A stretch of 64,000 nt of DNA, taken from the NCBI GenBank assembly GCA_029747015.1, contig JAKOGI010000025.1, forward strand, positions 872,501 to 936,500, written 5' to 3'. Of the stretch, positions 38,106 through 48,910 are shown in pieces. Every line of letters begins with the position of its first letter. Position 1 is the first letter of the stretch. Source of the DNA: Carnegiea gigantea (Eukaryota; Streptophyta; Magnoliopsida; Caryophyllales; Cactaceae). The position numbers and the translations under genes are program-made. The notes under the pieces are model-generated. The model was not told where the DNA came from, made no database searches, and saw nothing but the letters and a program-made list of their open reading frames with translations.

Positions 38106-38587
38106 CAGCTGCAGTGTTTGGTTAATCAACATAGAAGGGAGAGAATCAATCAGCTTATTTAATACTGGGTCTATCCTATGTCAGTCCTTGTACATTGTGT
38201 CTGTAGGGTCTTCAATTCCTGTTTAAAGCATGTTCTATGATCCAGTGTTGCGTGCCTGCTTGCAGTTTTCCTGTATAGTGCAGAGTTGGGGTTCTTGTTC
38301 TTCTTGCTGTGGTCAAAGAGCAATTTTGGTCCTTGAATTTGGTTGAGTAAATATTGGGGTAAAATCAGGAGGCATCAGCGTTACAAGCATGTTGCTTATA
38401 TAATATAGATGGGATGAAGGAGCAGCAGATGAGAAGGCGATGCCATTTGGGTAATCATCCTGCTAAAAGTTGTGATGTGTGTTCAAATTCTTTGTTATAC
38501 GAGCATAAGATGCAAGATTTGGGTTTCCTCTTGTAGTGTCAATATTGCTTGATGATATAATAAGATGCTATACATGATCTTTATGGT

Positions 38588-38593
38588 AATAAA
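38588..38593 (+). terminator. Possible poly(A) signal of the DUF538 gene
   Basis: AATAAA about 480 bases after the stop codon, in T-rich sequence typical of a plant 3' UTR. Other sites are possible. Confidence 0.3.
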
Positions 38594-41500
38594 GCAAATG
38601 AAGACATTTTGTTAATCCTCTTTAGGCTGTTTGTTTGCAAGCGCTTCAAAAGCTGCCTGCTAATTAATTTGCGGCTTTTGAGCTCGGTCTCTTATCTTAC
38701 AATATGAACCCATAGTGTTCAGATAATGTTTGCATCTTGCTTATAGACTGCCTTGTGAAGAAGTGTTCAATGAAGCTTGAACTAGCAATGCATGGAGGAT
38801 GGGCTAACTACTAAATTGATGTAACAATTTCTGGCATTGATATTGAAAATGATGTCGTGATCTAAGACATCTTTGGTTTTGTTTCTTGTGAACTGGCAAG
38901 GCTCTCTCATTGATCGATTATAACTTGAGCATGTCTGAGCATCTTCTTCTTCTTACATGGTTTAGTGTGCTTTAGATTTAGAATTGATATTGCTTGGCTG
39001 ATCCTCCTGTCTTCTCAAGTCATCACAGTTGTTAGGTTTGCTAGGTATGTACTTGCTAAACAGGAGATTTTTATCGTATTTTCATTGTTCCATGTCTAAC
39101 TTGAAATTTTTGGTTTTTGTGTCCTTTGAGAAAATTCTAGTGTCTGTCTATGCTAATCATGGCGCCAAAATGCTTGATGAGCTGTCATGCAAAATATTTA
39201 AGCAAATAATAGTCAACGTCATCCTCCCTTGTTGATAAGCATTCTTTCCGTTGATGTGTCCCGCCCTCTGACCCACCTGTACGACCAGGCAGCTGGTTTC
39301 AAATTGTCATCCTGTGGTAGGCGTTCTCTGTTTGAATGACTTGAGTTATTCCATGTATTCACATTCGATTTCGCCGCAGAGTACATTTCTATACTAGTAT
39401 ACCCCACAATCCATGTCCTTCTTCGCCAATTCGCCGAGTTATTGTGTACATTGCCTAGTGCTTGGACAACCATCCTGTGCTATTACCTGATGGTCTCCTC
39501 CGCTTTTCCCTTGCAAAGTTTTCCTGACTAATTATGGATGCCTTTCATGACTTGTGAAAACTTGAATTTCCTATATGTGTGAAGTGTAAACTATACTCAT
39601 TAGTTCATCGTACAAGAAACTGGGTGTATATCAAGATGGGGCCAAGATGGAGAATTAAACAGGCATATGGGACAAATTGTGAACCTTCCTTCTTCATTAC
39701 TCGTGAAGAGTAAGGTTCAGCTGATGTTGAATGGCCGTAGCTGATTTATGGTGATGTTGATCTGAATTCAAGACTCTGCCTAAAAGGTGGCCAGTGCTAT
39801 CAATGATGAATGATCACACTAATACTGATGTTTACATTGTTTGTTTTCTAGATTAGTGCATACATTTCCTGTGTCTTAAAAGAAGGCTTAACTCTTTACG
39901 CGGTATTTCTTCCAACCCCCCCCCCCCCCAAAAAAAACCTTGGGGATCCCCATTTCTAATTAAATTATGAGCATGCATTATTTCCATTCGGACTAGACTT
40001 ATGCCAAAGTGCTGTAGCAGGTGTTGTTCTCGAGGTTATAATGGTTGCTTAGTCGCGCATTATTTCATACATATGGTATCATCGTTAGAGAATCTTCCTG
40101 GCTCTGCTGTTTTATCTAATGTTGTTGCGTGCTAATCTCGTTTTGAAGAAACATATCATTCACTCATTTCTCCATTTTGGGAAAATCAATACAGGGTTCA
40201 TCTTAGAGTCTCCTGAACATCAGAGGAGACATCCAGCCAAAAGGTTTACTGTCTTTCCTCCTGGAATCAATTTGCTAGATAAAGGAATCTTACGTTTGCA
40301 TAGTTCTGTTTTTCCGAACATGTTTTCAGATCTACATTTTTTCAAGACTTGTTGACAAAGATCGGTTTGCACATGTGGATCTATTGCATTGGAATGGACA
40401 GTCAGATTAATGCTTATTAGTAATATTCCTTCAACAAGGTAGAATTCATGCAGAAAACCCTTTTGACATTTCATCTATAATCATCGATCGATCTCAATTA
40501 TTGCTTGCGTGTGTCGTTTTCATGCATATGGTGGTTGTTGAAGGATTGTTAGCTTTTTGATCTGGAAATCATTATCAGTAGCGATGATTATTATTCTTTG
40601 AACGAAAAAGTTTGTTCTGTTGCAATTTGCGTAGTAGCTGGCTTGATTTGTATATGGTAGGTATGCTGCGCATAAACTTTACCTAATACCCCATTAATCA
40701 AATATTTTCCTATGTAATCTGGTACCCTTACACTAATGCACACATATATAGCACGGGCTGTCATCAAAGGGAACGCATAAGTCTACAGTTTCTACCCCTT
40801 TCACTTTCAATGACATCAGGTGGCGCGTCTGGGGATGGGCAAAGATCATTTTTCAGGACAGCGAATTCTCTGTTTTTTGGATTGGTGATTAGTAAAAGAC
40901 GAGCGCGTTCAGTTGTTTGTTTGTTTAAGGAAATTTACTGGAGGAAGATATTGTAGATTGTATGAACAGGGATGTGCAAAACTGAAGATATTTCGTTGTC
41001 ATGTGCAGCAATATGCATGTTCTTCCATGGATTGGGTTGTGTCAACTAGCTGAAAAAAACATATCAGACGTGTAAAGACTGATCTCACTCAATAACGGCG
41101 GTGGATTTCACTCCCTTCTTGCTTTTGAAAAATAACACTTTGAGATCAGATGCCGAACTTATTCATATCTGTGTATATGACATGCAAACTTTGATATCAC
41201 CTATCAGGAGTTGTACTGTGAATGCTACTGTCAGTTCTCTCTGACTTGTGAGTTTTGAAGTCTTAAGAGGTTGAATCTTTCTTCACAAATGCTTCAACAT
41301 CAAGGCAATACAAGCAGAGAAAAGATAAACAGGTGAAAATTTGTGGAAAATTTGTATAGAAAGCTTACATTGTCCTCCATTCCAAGCGAATGAATAACTG
41401 AAGAAACGTGCAACCGTACCTCTGGAATTGAATAACTTGGAGTTTCTTGTTTGTGACTAGTGATAGTAATACCAGTATATGGTGACATGAGGTTAAAAAT

Positions 41501-42129
41501 CCTTCTACTCAAGACGAATGCTTACTGAGGTTAGATTATTTACATTCGGATCTCCTTCAAATTTTGAGATACAATAACTTTCAGTGTCGGTCCTACTTTT
41601 ACGGGGTCTTTGAAGAAAGTGAGATCTATAGTGAAAATAGTAGTGTTGATGGTGAAATGAGGGTAAAAGAATATTAGCAAATTTAGGGACAAATATGAAC
41701 TGGTCCCTTAGCCTCTATCATCACGCTTTGTGGACCGTCATCCTTTTTGGATTTTGATAAATGACCCGTTGGGATTCTTTCAACATAGCTCCAAATGTGG
41801 CAATAATTATAGTTTGATTATTGCACAAGATTCTTAGTGGCAATTGTGATAGCTTGATTATTGAGCAAGGTGCTCAATAAAAGAGTGAAGAAGAATTTCA
41901 ATTTGGAGGACTTCAATTATCATAGGGAAGATTTAATCGAAGGGTACTCATTTAGCTACATTTAAGAGATTAAAATTTTTCCCGTTTTGGATCATATTTC
42001 AGATTTTATCATGGCCATTGAGAATCCCCCCCCCCACCCCTTCCTCTCTTGTAATATTTTCTAGCTATGATAGGTATTATTATGCCAATACTTATAATTT
42101 AGACTTAAAAATATGTGATACTTTTTAAA
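38594..42129. other. Spacer between the DUF538 gene and the copia element
   Basis: No gene recognised; short open frames lack family motifs. It includes a C-run joined to an A-run (about 39917-39938), an Au-SINE-like piece near 41565-41640 and a C-run at about 42027-42036. Confidence 0.55.
41565..41640. repeat. Au-SINE-like fragment, short
   Basis: Reads TTTCAGTGTCGGTCCTAC and then TTTACGGGGTCTTTGAAGAAAG, which aligns by eye with the same part of the copies at 23.7 and 54.2 kb. Short and diverged. Confidence 0.35.
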
Positions 42130-42134
42130 AGCTG

Positions 42135-42399
42135 TGACGAAACTACAGAAGCATAAATATTACAAAGAATGAGAAAATTTCATGAATAAACTTTTTCTTG
42201 CCTGACCTTCAAGGGGGATGCACGTTTGGGTTTATATAGTACATGTATGCTATGCTCTGCCTTCTATGCCCTAGCCGTGGATGACTTGTAGTCCAAGCAG
42301 GGAGAGGAGTTCTATTCTAAAACAAATATACGAAACAATATCTAGGAATAATATTGCTAAACAATTGATATCTTTGCTAAATAATAACTTCTCGTAACA
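42135..42399 (-). repeat. 3' LTR of the copia element
   Basis: 265 bases, TG...CA. Compared with the other LTR by eye there are 6 substitutions and one 2-base indel, so the insertion is fairly young. Confidence 0.96.
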
Positions 42400-42410
42400 C
42401 TCCCCCTCAA
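42400..42410 (-). other. Polypurine tract of the copia element
   Basis: On the minus strand TTGAGGGGGAG directly precedes the 3' LTR, the typical plant copia primer for plus-strand DNA synthesis. The pol stop codon overlaps it. Confidence 0.9.
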
Positions 42411-45400
42411 GTTGGAGTGTGGGAGTTAGCTAGACCCAACTTGCCCTTGAGGTACTGGAACTGAGCCTTGCTAAGTGCGTTGGTGAGTATGTCAGCGGGT
42501 TGGTGCTGGGAGCGAACATGGGCAAACGAGATAAGGCCTGCTACGAGCTTCTCGCGCACAAAATGACAGTCGAGTTCAATATGCTTGGTGCGATCATGGA
42601 ACACTAGATTCTTTGTGATGTGCAGGGCTGCCTGGCTGTCACAATAGAGTCTCATAGATTGAGTATGAAAAACGCCTAAGGATGCTAGAAATGTGCGCAC
42701 CCACACGAGTTCACTTGTTGCCACGGCCATGGCTCTGTATTCGGCTTCGACGGATGATCGAGACACGGTCGCTTGTTTCTTGGTACGCCATGACATGGGT
42801 GAGGACCAAGTTAGATGAAGTAGGCACTTAAAGATCGTCGGGAGAGAGGGCAAGTACCCCAATCGGAGTCACAATAACCATATAATTGAAGATTACTGGT
42901 AGAAGAAGGAAAATACCTTCTCGCGCAGTGCCCTTCAAGTAGCGTACAATGCGTAACGCGGTGTCCATGTGGTCCATTTTGGGGGAATGCATAAACTGTG
43001 ATAAGACATGGACGGCATAAGTGAAGTCAGGCCTAGTGATGGAGAGATAAATAAGCCATCCAACCAAGCGTCGATAACGCGCAGCATCCTTTAGTGGAGG
43101 ACCACATGCCAAGGCGAGTTTGCAATTTTCAGGAATAGGAAAATCAGCTGGCTTTGCCCCTAGAAGCCCACACTCATCGATAATTTCAAGGGCATATTTG
43201 CGCTGACATAAGAACATCCCGTTAGGTCCACGGGCGACCTCAATACTAAGAAAATATTTCAGGGGTCCCAAGTCTTTGATGCTGAAAGAATGATACAAAT
43301 AGGCTTTGAAGGCCATTGAAGTAGCAGCGTTATTACTTGCAGCACAATGTCGTCCACATAAACAAGGAGCGACATAAACACATCCCCTTTGCGATATACA
43401 AAGAGAGAATAATCGGCATAAAAGCGAATAAATCCGTATTCACATAACCTTGTGGATAGTTTGGCAAACCATTGCCGTGGGGCTTGTCGCATGCTGTATA
43501 AGGACTTCTTCAGACGGCAAACTTGAGTAGTATCGCTACCTTTGAATCCGAGGGCAGCTTCATATGCACTTCTTCGTCCAAGTCACCATGCAAGAATGCA
43601 TTGTTCACGTCCAGCTGATGCAGTTCCCAGCCCTTGGCTACTGCGACGGATAGAAAAACTCGAATACTTGTCATTTTTGCAACTGGTGCAAATGTTTCAT
43701 TGCAGTCGAATCCTTCAACCTGATGATCGCCACGGATGACTAATCGCACTTTGTAGCGCTGAATGTGGCCATTAGCGTCATATTTCACTCGATACACCCA
43801 TTTACAACTAATGGGGTGTTTGCCTGGGGGGAGGTCCACAACCGACCAAGTCTCATTTTTCTCCAAGGCGTCAATCTCTTCAGCCATAGCTGCACGCCAC
43901 TTAGGGTCTTGTGCTGCTTCCTGGAATGATTTGGGCTCGACGACCCTTGTTATGGAAGCCAAGAAATGTTGATAGGATGTAGAAAAATGGTTAGTAGAGA
44001 CATAGTTAGCTATGGGATATCGCGTACCTGAGGCTCCTTGGTGGTGTGAGCTGGTGAGAGGAGGGAGTTATGAGGTGCGGGGGTCCTTTGGACGTGCACT
44101 GTAACATACATAGTTGGCATAACGCAGTGGTCGCTTATTGACTCTGGTGAGCCGACTCGGCGTATGGGCTGCGTCAGAGGTGACTGGCGTGTTAGAATTA
44201 GCTGACCCATCATGATCGGGCGTGCCAACAGATTGAGCTGGGCCACTGTTGGTGGGCTCGTTGCTGAGCTATTCTGGGCTCGATTCAGGTGCAACACAAT
44301 GCTGCGCCCAGCCCACTTCTAACCCTGCGCTTGCTTCTGTCCATGACACAGGGACGCTCCCCCTTCCATCGAGCCGCGGTAGCCCATGATTTGCAGCTAT
44401 CGTCGTCGGCTGCTGTAGAGGATCGGCATCTTGGAGAGGATCGGCATCATGAAGGAACGGTTCAGCTAGCTATGAAGAAGTGGACGACTCGCTCGGTTGC
44501 ACCATGGTTGCGAATGGGAAGACGTTTTCGTGGAAGATGACGTCACGGCTCACAAAGTATTCTTCACTCTCAAGGTCGAATAGTTTCCATCCCTTTTGAC
44601 CAAAGGGATAACCCACAAACAAACACCTCCTTCCCCTAGGAGAGAATTTGTCCTTGATTTTCTTGTTATGTGCAAAACATAAGGTGCCGAATACCTTGAT
44701 ATGACCATATGAGGGTGCTGCACGATAAAGCATCTCATATGGAGTCTTTCTGTCCAACAGTTTGCTAGGTGTTCGGTTGATGAAATAAGCGGCCGTAAGC
44801 ACACATTCACCCCAGAACTTGACAGGTAGACTAGCTTGAAATAGAAGGGCTCGGGCTACATTCAAAATGTGCCTATGTTTTCTTTCGACCCGACCATTCT
44901 GTTGTGGTGTGTCCACACAGCTACTTTGGCGCAAAATTCCGTGTGCTTCATAGAACTGTTGCATGGGCTTGGAGGTGAATTCAGATCCATTGTCGCTTCG
45001 TATAATTTTAATCGAGATCCCAAATTGATTTTGTACCATAAGAATGAAATCTCGCAACAATTTGCTGGTTTCAGCCCGATTAATCATTAGGTACACCCAA
45101 GTGGCCCGACTTGCGTCATCAACTATTGTGAGAAAATAGTGAGCCCCACAAGATGACGCTTCCTTATAAGGCCCCCAAATATTGCAATGAACAAGATTAA
45201 AAACAAATTGAGCTTTATTTGAACTTTCTAAAAAGGGGTTTCGAGCTTGCTTGGCCCGATGACAAATCTCACATGCATCATCTTTAGCACTACCACTAAT
45301 TACTCCTAAATTATTTGATAAAAGAGATAAAATTGCATGGGATGGATGTCCCAGTCGCCGATGCCATAAGTGATTGGTGTTGACAGCATTGACTTGTGCC

Positions 45401-46143
45401 TCGTCCAAGGGCCCATCTTTGAAGTAGTAAACTCCTCCTCGTTGCTCACCCACACCAATCGGAGTCCTTAAAATATGGTCCTGTAATAGACAAAAATCAT
45501 CGAAAAAGGTCACACTGCAGTTTAGCTCTTTACATAATTTTGCCACTGAAATAAGATTGCATTTAAGCGAGGGAACATATAGAACTTTATGTAATTGGAT
45601 TCGCTGTCCCAACGTCACAGATCCCTCATCGTTGGCCATGGTGTGTGTTCCGTTAGGCAAGACAACTGATACGGACGAAATTTTCTTCGTCTCGTGCATC
45701 ACTTTTGGGTCTCCAGTCATGTGACATGAAACTCTGCTATCAAACATCCAAGCAATATTACCTGATAATTTCTCGGTTCCGGGTTTCGGTGTTTCAAGAA
45801 GGCTAAGTAGCTTCTGAATTTGTTCTGGGTTTAGTCCTGGAACCGACGTTGGGCCAAGGCCTGTTGGGCGGCCGCTGTTGCTGCTGTTGGGCGCTGCCTC
45901 TTCGGTGTGGGCCAGAGCCTGATTCGCTATCTCACCAAAACCTTGCCCACGTCCTGCGCTTGCTCGTCCAGCTCCTCTGCCTCGGCCCGTTCGACCTCCT
46001 CGCCCACGTCCTCGGGTCCCCCAGTTCGGAGGGTACCTGATGATTTCGAAGCATCCGTCCTTCGTATGCCCTCGACATCCACAATATGTGCATGTAGGCC
46101 TTTCTGCTGGTGTCGAGTGCTCTTTGACGGCAAAGGCCATCAT
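42407..46143 (-). pseudogene. copia pol remnant: zinc knuckle, protease, integrase, RT, RNase H
   Basis: Pieces on the minus strand: 46143-44470 (zinc knuckle CTYCGCRGHTKDGC; protease; GAG-pre-integrase LWHRRLGHPSH; integrase core with RSDNGSEF and NGRVERKHRH), 43962-43510 and 43492-43259 (RT with [12 protein letters not shown] and YVDD), 43316-42828 (RT thumb/connection), 42862-42407 (RNase H with SSVEAEYRAM and DSQAAL). Odd: the protease site, usually DSGAS, reads DSRVS; the first integrase Asp position reads HCNIWG instead of HCDIWG. Frameshifts near 43553, 43340 and 42860 break RT and RNase H. At least a one-base change near 46160 separates gag from pol. Confidence 0.92.
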
Positions 46144-46868
46144 ATTTTCATTCTTACGGTCTCTCCCATCATGAGTCGTTTATGATTTTCTTCCTGCTGC
46201 ACCATATTAAAGATTCGATCGAGAGACGGCAATGGCTCCATCGCCAAAATTTGGCTTCGTACATTGCCATATGCTTCGTCATTGAGTCCCATAAGAAATT
46301 GGTGTGTTTGCTCCCTTTCTAGTATCTTTACTACTTCACCCCCAATGTCACATTCACACTTATGACAAGTACATTGAGGAATTTTTGTGTAATTAGATAA
46401 TTCACTCCATATTCCCATGAGCTTAGAGTAGAATTTAACTACGTCTAATCCTTCCTGTTTACATGCAGCTATATCAGTTTTAAATTGGTGGATTTTAGGG
46501 GTATTGGCCACCGCATACCTTTTCCGTAGATTCTCCCACATTGCTGCTGCTGTTTCGACATAGGCGATACTTGTACGCAGTTTTGGCTTAATGACATTGA
46601 TAATCCAAGAGCATATCATCAAGTTGGCCATCTCCCATGCGTTCAACTCACCAAGATCGTCTGCTTTGTTAGGCGTAGGCTTGGTTAGGGTTCCATCTAT
46701 GAAGCCTAATTTATTTTTGGATCTCAAGGCTGTTCGTACAGCCTTTTGCCATAAATCATAATTTTTGCCATTGAAAATTACTGAAGTGATTACCACTCCA
46801 GGACCTTCTGAAGGGTGGAGGTAGTAAGGGGATTGACTGTCAACTACAAACCCCTTTCCTCCACTCAT
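46140..46868 (-). pseudogene. copia gag
   Basis: A 242-codon frame starting just inside the 5' LTR and PBS. It shows the UBN2/DUF4219-like gag pattern of plant copia elements (NGKNYDLWQKAVRTALRSKN, then WIINVIKPKLRTSIAYVETA, then FLMGLNDEAYGNVRSQIL). It ends in a stop four bases into the following pol frame. The natural gag-pol would read on in one frame, so a one-base loss around 46160 probably caused the split; an engineered-like programmed frameshift is less likely in copia. Confidence 0.9.
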
Positions 46869-46869
46869 G

Positions 46870-46881
46870 GCTCTGATACCA
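46870..46881 (-). other. Primer-binding site (initiator tRNA-Met)
   Basis: On the minus strand TGGTATCAGAGC immediately follows the 5' LTR. This is the standard plant copia primer site for tRNA-iMet. Confidence 0.95.
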
Positions 46882-47144
46882 TGAAGAAGCTACAGAAGCA
46901 TAAATATTACAAAGAATGAGAAAATTTCATGAATAAACTTTTTCTTGCTTGACCTTCAAGGGGGATGCACGTTTGGGTTTATATTACATGTATGCTATGC
47001 TCTGCCTTCTATGCCCTAGCCATGGATGACTTGTAGTCCAAGCAGGGAGAGGAGTTCTATTCTAAAACAAATATAGGAAACAATATCTAGGAATAATATT
47101 GCTAAACAATTGATATCTTTGCTAAATAGTAACTTCTCGTAACA
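46882..47144 (-). repeat. 5' LTR of the copia element
   Basis: 263 bases, the partner of 42135-42399. Lengths differ by the 2-base indel (TATATAGTACAT versus TATATTACAT). Confidence 0.96.
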
Positions 47145-47149
47145 AGCTG

Positions 47150-48900
47150 GAGTCTATAACGGGGAAATTTCATAGCAAAAATAAGAAAAAAGTGGGCATG
47201 TGAAGGGTTTAATTGAATGATTTGTAATTTTGGGACTACTGGTGTGTAATGACAGACCTATAAATAAGACATCTAAATTGATACCCCTCCAAAAAAAAAA
47301 AGTTTAAAAGGGAAAAACAGAAGCCCAATTTAGTTAGGTTAATGCTTCAAGAAGACTCAAATGAAGTGATCCAATCCACCACAAGTGGCCAACCTGCCCA
47401 TCACAAGCAGTTCCTGACTTCCCATCTGCCTGCTTGTGACAATTTGCACACCAAATATACTAATCAAGTAGGGCTTTCTAGTGCTCTTGGGCCTCTATTT
47501 TCTTTATTAGCTTGCTTTGGTTGTTTTCTAGTGCTTTTGGGTCATTTGTTAGCATTTGCACAGAAGAACTAGGACTACTTGATACTTGTTTCAAGCCCTA
47601 AGTTTTGCTACTTAAAAAACAAGGCGACTTTGATACGATAATCTCAAATTTATAAATTCGAACTATATCAGATATTTTCACCCAATATCCACCTTTTCTA
47701 GTAAATTATAAGATAATTCCAAATTTATAAATTCGAACTATAATAGACAGTATTTATCAAAGAAACTTCTATATCAATTATTTTCATCCAACATCCATCA
47801 AAAAAGATAGTTCGTCGTTATGAAAACACACCATATAGCCAAATCTCATGGCCCAAATCAATGGTATAAGTACTACCAGTACATGGCCATTGTTGAGGTC
47901 CTAAGTTGTAAAACTTGAGCCTCAAAATTTGGGGGAAAAATATCTAAGCAAAAAGAGGCCTGTGTAACTTTCAACGTGGGTCAGGACTTGGGAATTTAGA
48001 ACCATAGTACTACTGATTAGTTGTGCATTGAATGTATCTTCATTCATGCAGTAGATGCCTAACCACATGGCTGGCAGATTGTCCCAGATGTCAATTTCAT
48101 GCATTTCAAATTCTACTTCTGATGTCACTTGAATGTTTAAATTTATTTTTGTTTGCTTTAGGGTGAATTCAATTTATATAAATCTAATGCAAATAGAACT
48201 AAAGTTGTCATTGTTAGATGATTCTAACTAAGAGTATATTCTTTTTAACTTATTTTAACGAACTTTTATCATCATTATTATGTATTCGACCGTTGGCAAG
48301 ATTCAATATTTGTCAACATTAATTAATACTGATCAATATTTAGTCGTATTTTTTAATTATACTTTTCTATTATTCAATACCTATTAATACAGATAAATTG
48401 TTAGGGCATTTTTAACCCATATTTTAAATTTTGGAACTCCACCTTACCACATCAGTAAAAATATTATTTTTTGAAACTCGTATTCGTTTACTTCTCCAAC
48501 CTATAGAACTCTAAGTTGAATTGCCATATAAAATGTTTATTATAAACTAACTTTATAACATATATTTTTTTTGAGTTCCAAAGAAAAAAAAAATTAATTT
48601 TAAAGCCAAAAAATAATAAAATAAAAAAATTAGAATCCATGAAATAACTCTACCACATTCTCCTATAAATGTCATTCTATAAAAACAAATAAATACATCC
48701 TTTCAATCCTCTTTTCTCCTCAACGAACCTCATCTCTTCACCTATTCTCTCTCTCTCTCTGTCTATCTCCATCTCTCTGTGGCTCCAGTGTGACCTAGGA
48801 GGCCACGTCAACTCAAAATCCCCAGAACGCCAGACCCCCACTAAAACCTTTCACTGGAAAAACCCAGTCAATCAAACCCAATTATTTGCATTGGACTTTA
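47150..48900. other. Spacer and promoter upstream of the BASS gene
   Basis: Non-coding AT-rich sequence. Contains an imperfect internal duplication (47637-47700 and 47708-47800, sharing AAATTTATAAATTCGAACTA and then TATTTTCA.CCAA.ATCCA). The right end carries a TATA box and a CT-rich leader. Confidence 0.55.
48664..48670 (+). promoter_or_regulatory. Possible TATA box of the BASS gene
   Basis: TATAAAT about 245 bases before the ATG, followed by a CT-rich stretch typical of plant leaders. Confidence 0.4.
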
Positions 48901-48910
48901 ATCAAATTCA

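Larger units (their letters stand above)
42130..47149 (-). mobile_element. Ty1/copia LTR retrotransposon with 5-bp target duplication, inactivated
   Basis: A full-length copia-type element in minus orientation, 5010 bases between outer LTR ends, flanked by the direct duplication AGCTG (42130-42134 and 47145-47149). LTRs at 42135-42399 and 46882-47144 start TG and end CA. A primer-binding site complementary to initiator tRNA-Met adjoins the 5' LTR and a purine tract adjoins the 3' LTR. Domain order protease, integrase, RT, RNase H marks copia. Frameshifts and lost catalytic residues show it is not autonomous. It lies between the DUF538 and BASS genes without breaking either. Confidence 0.97.

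Noticed and set aside
39219..39473. 84-codon minus-strand frame downstream of the DUF538 gene
   Set aside because: No start context, domain or homologue recognised; codon content looks random.
46140..46168. Gag-pol overlap as a programmed frameshift site
   Set aside because: Plant copia elements normally use one gag-pol frame, no slippery heptamer is seen, and other frameshifts in the same element show simple decay.
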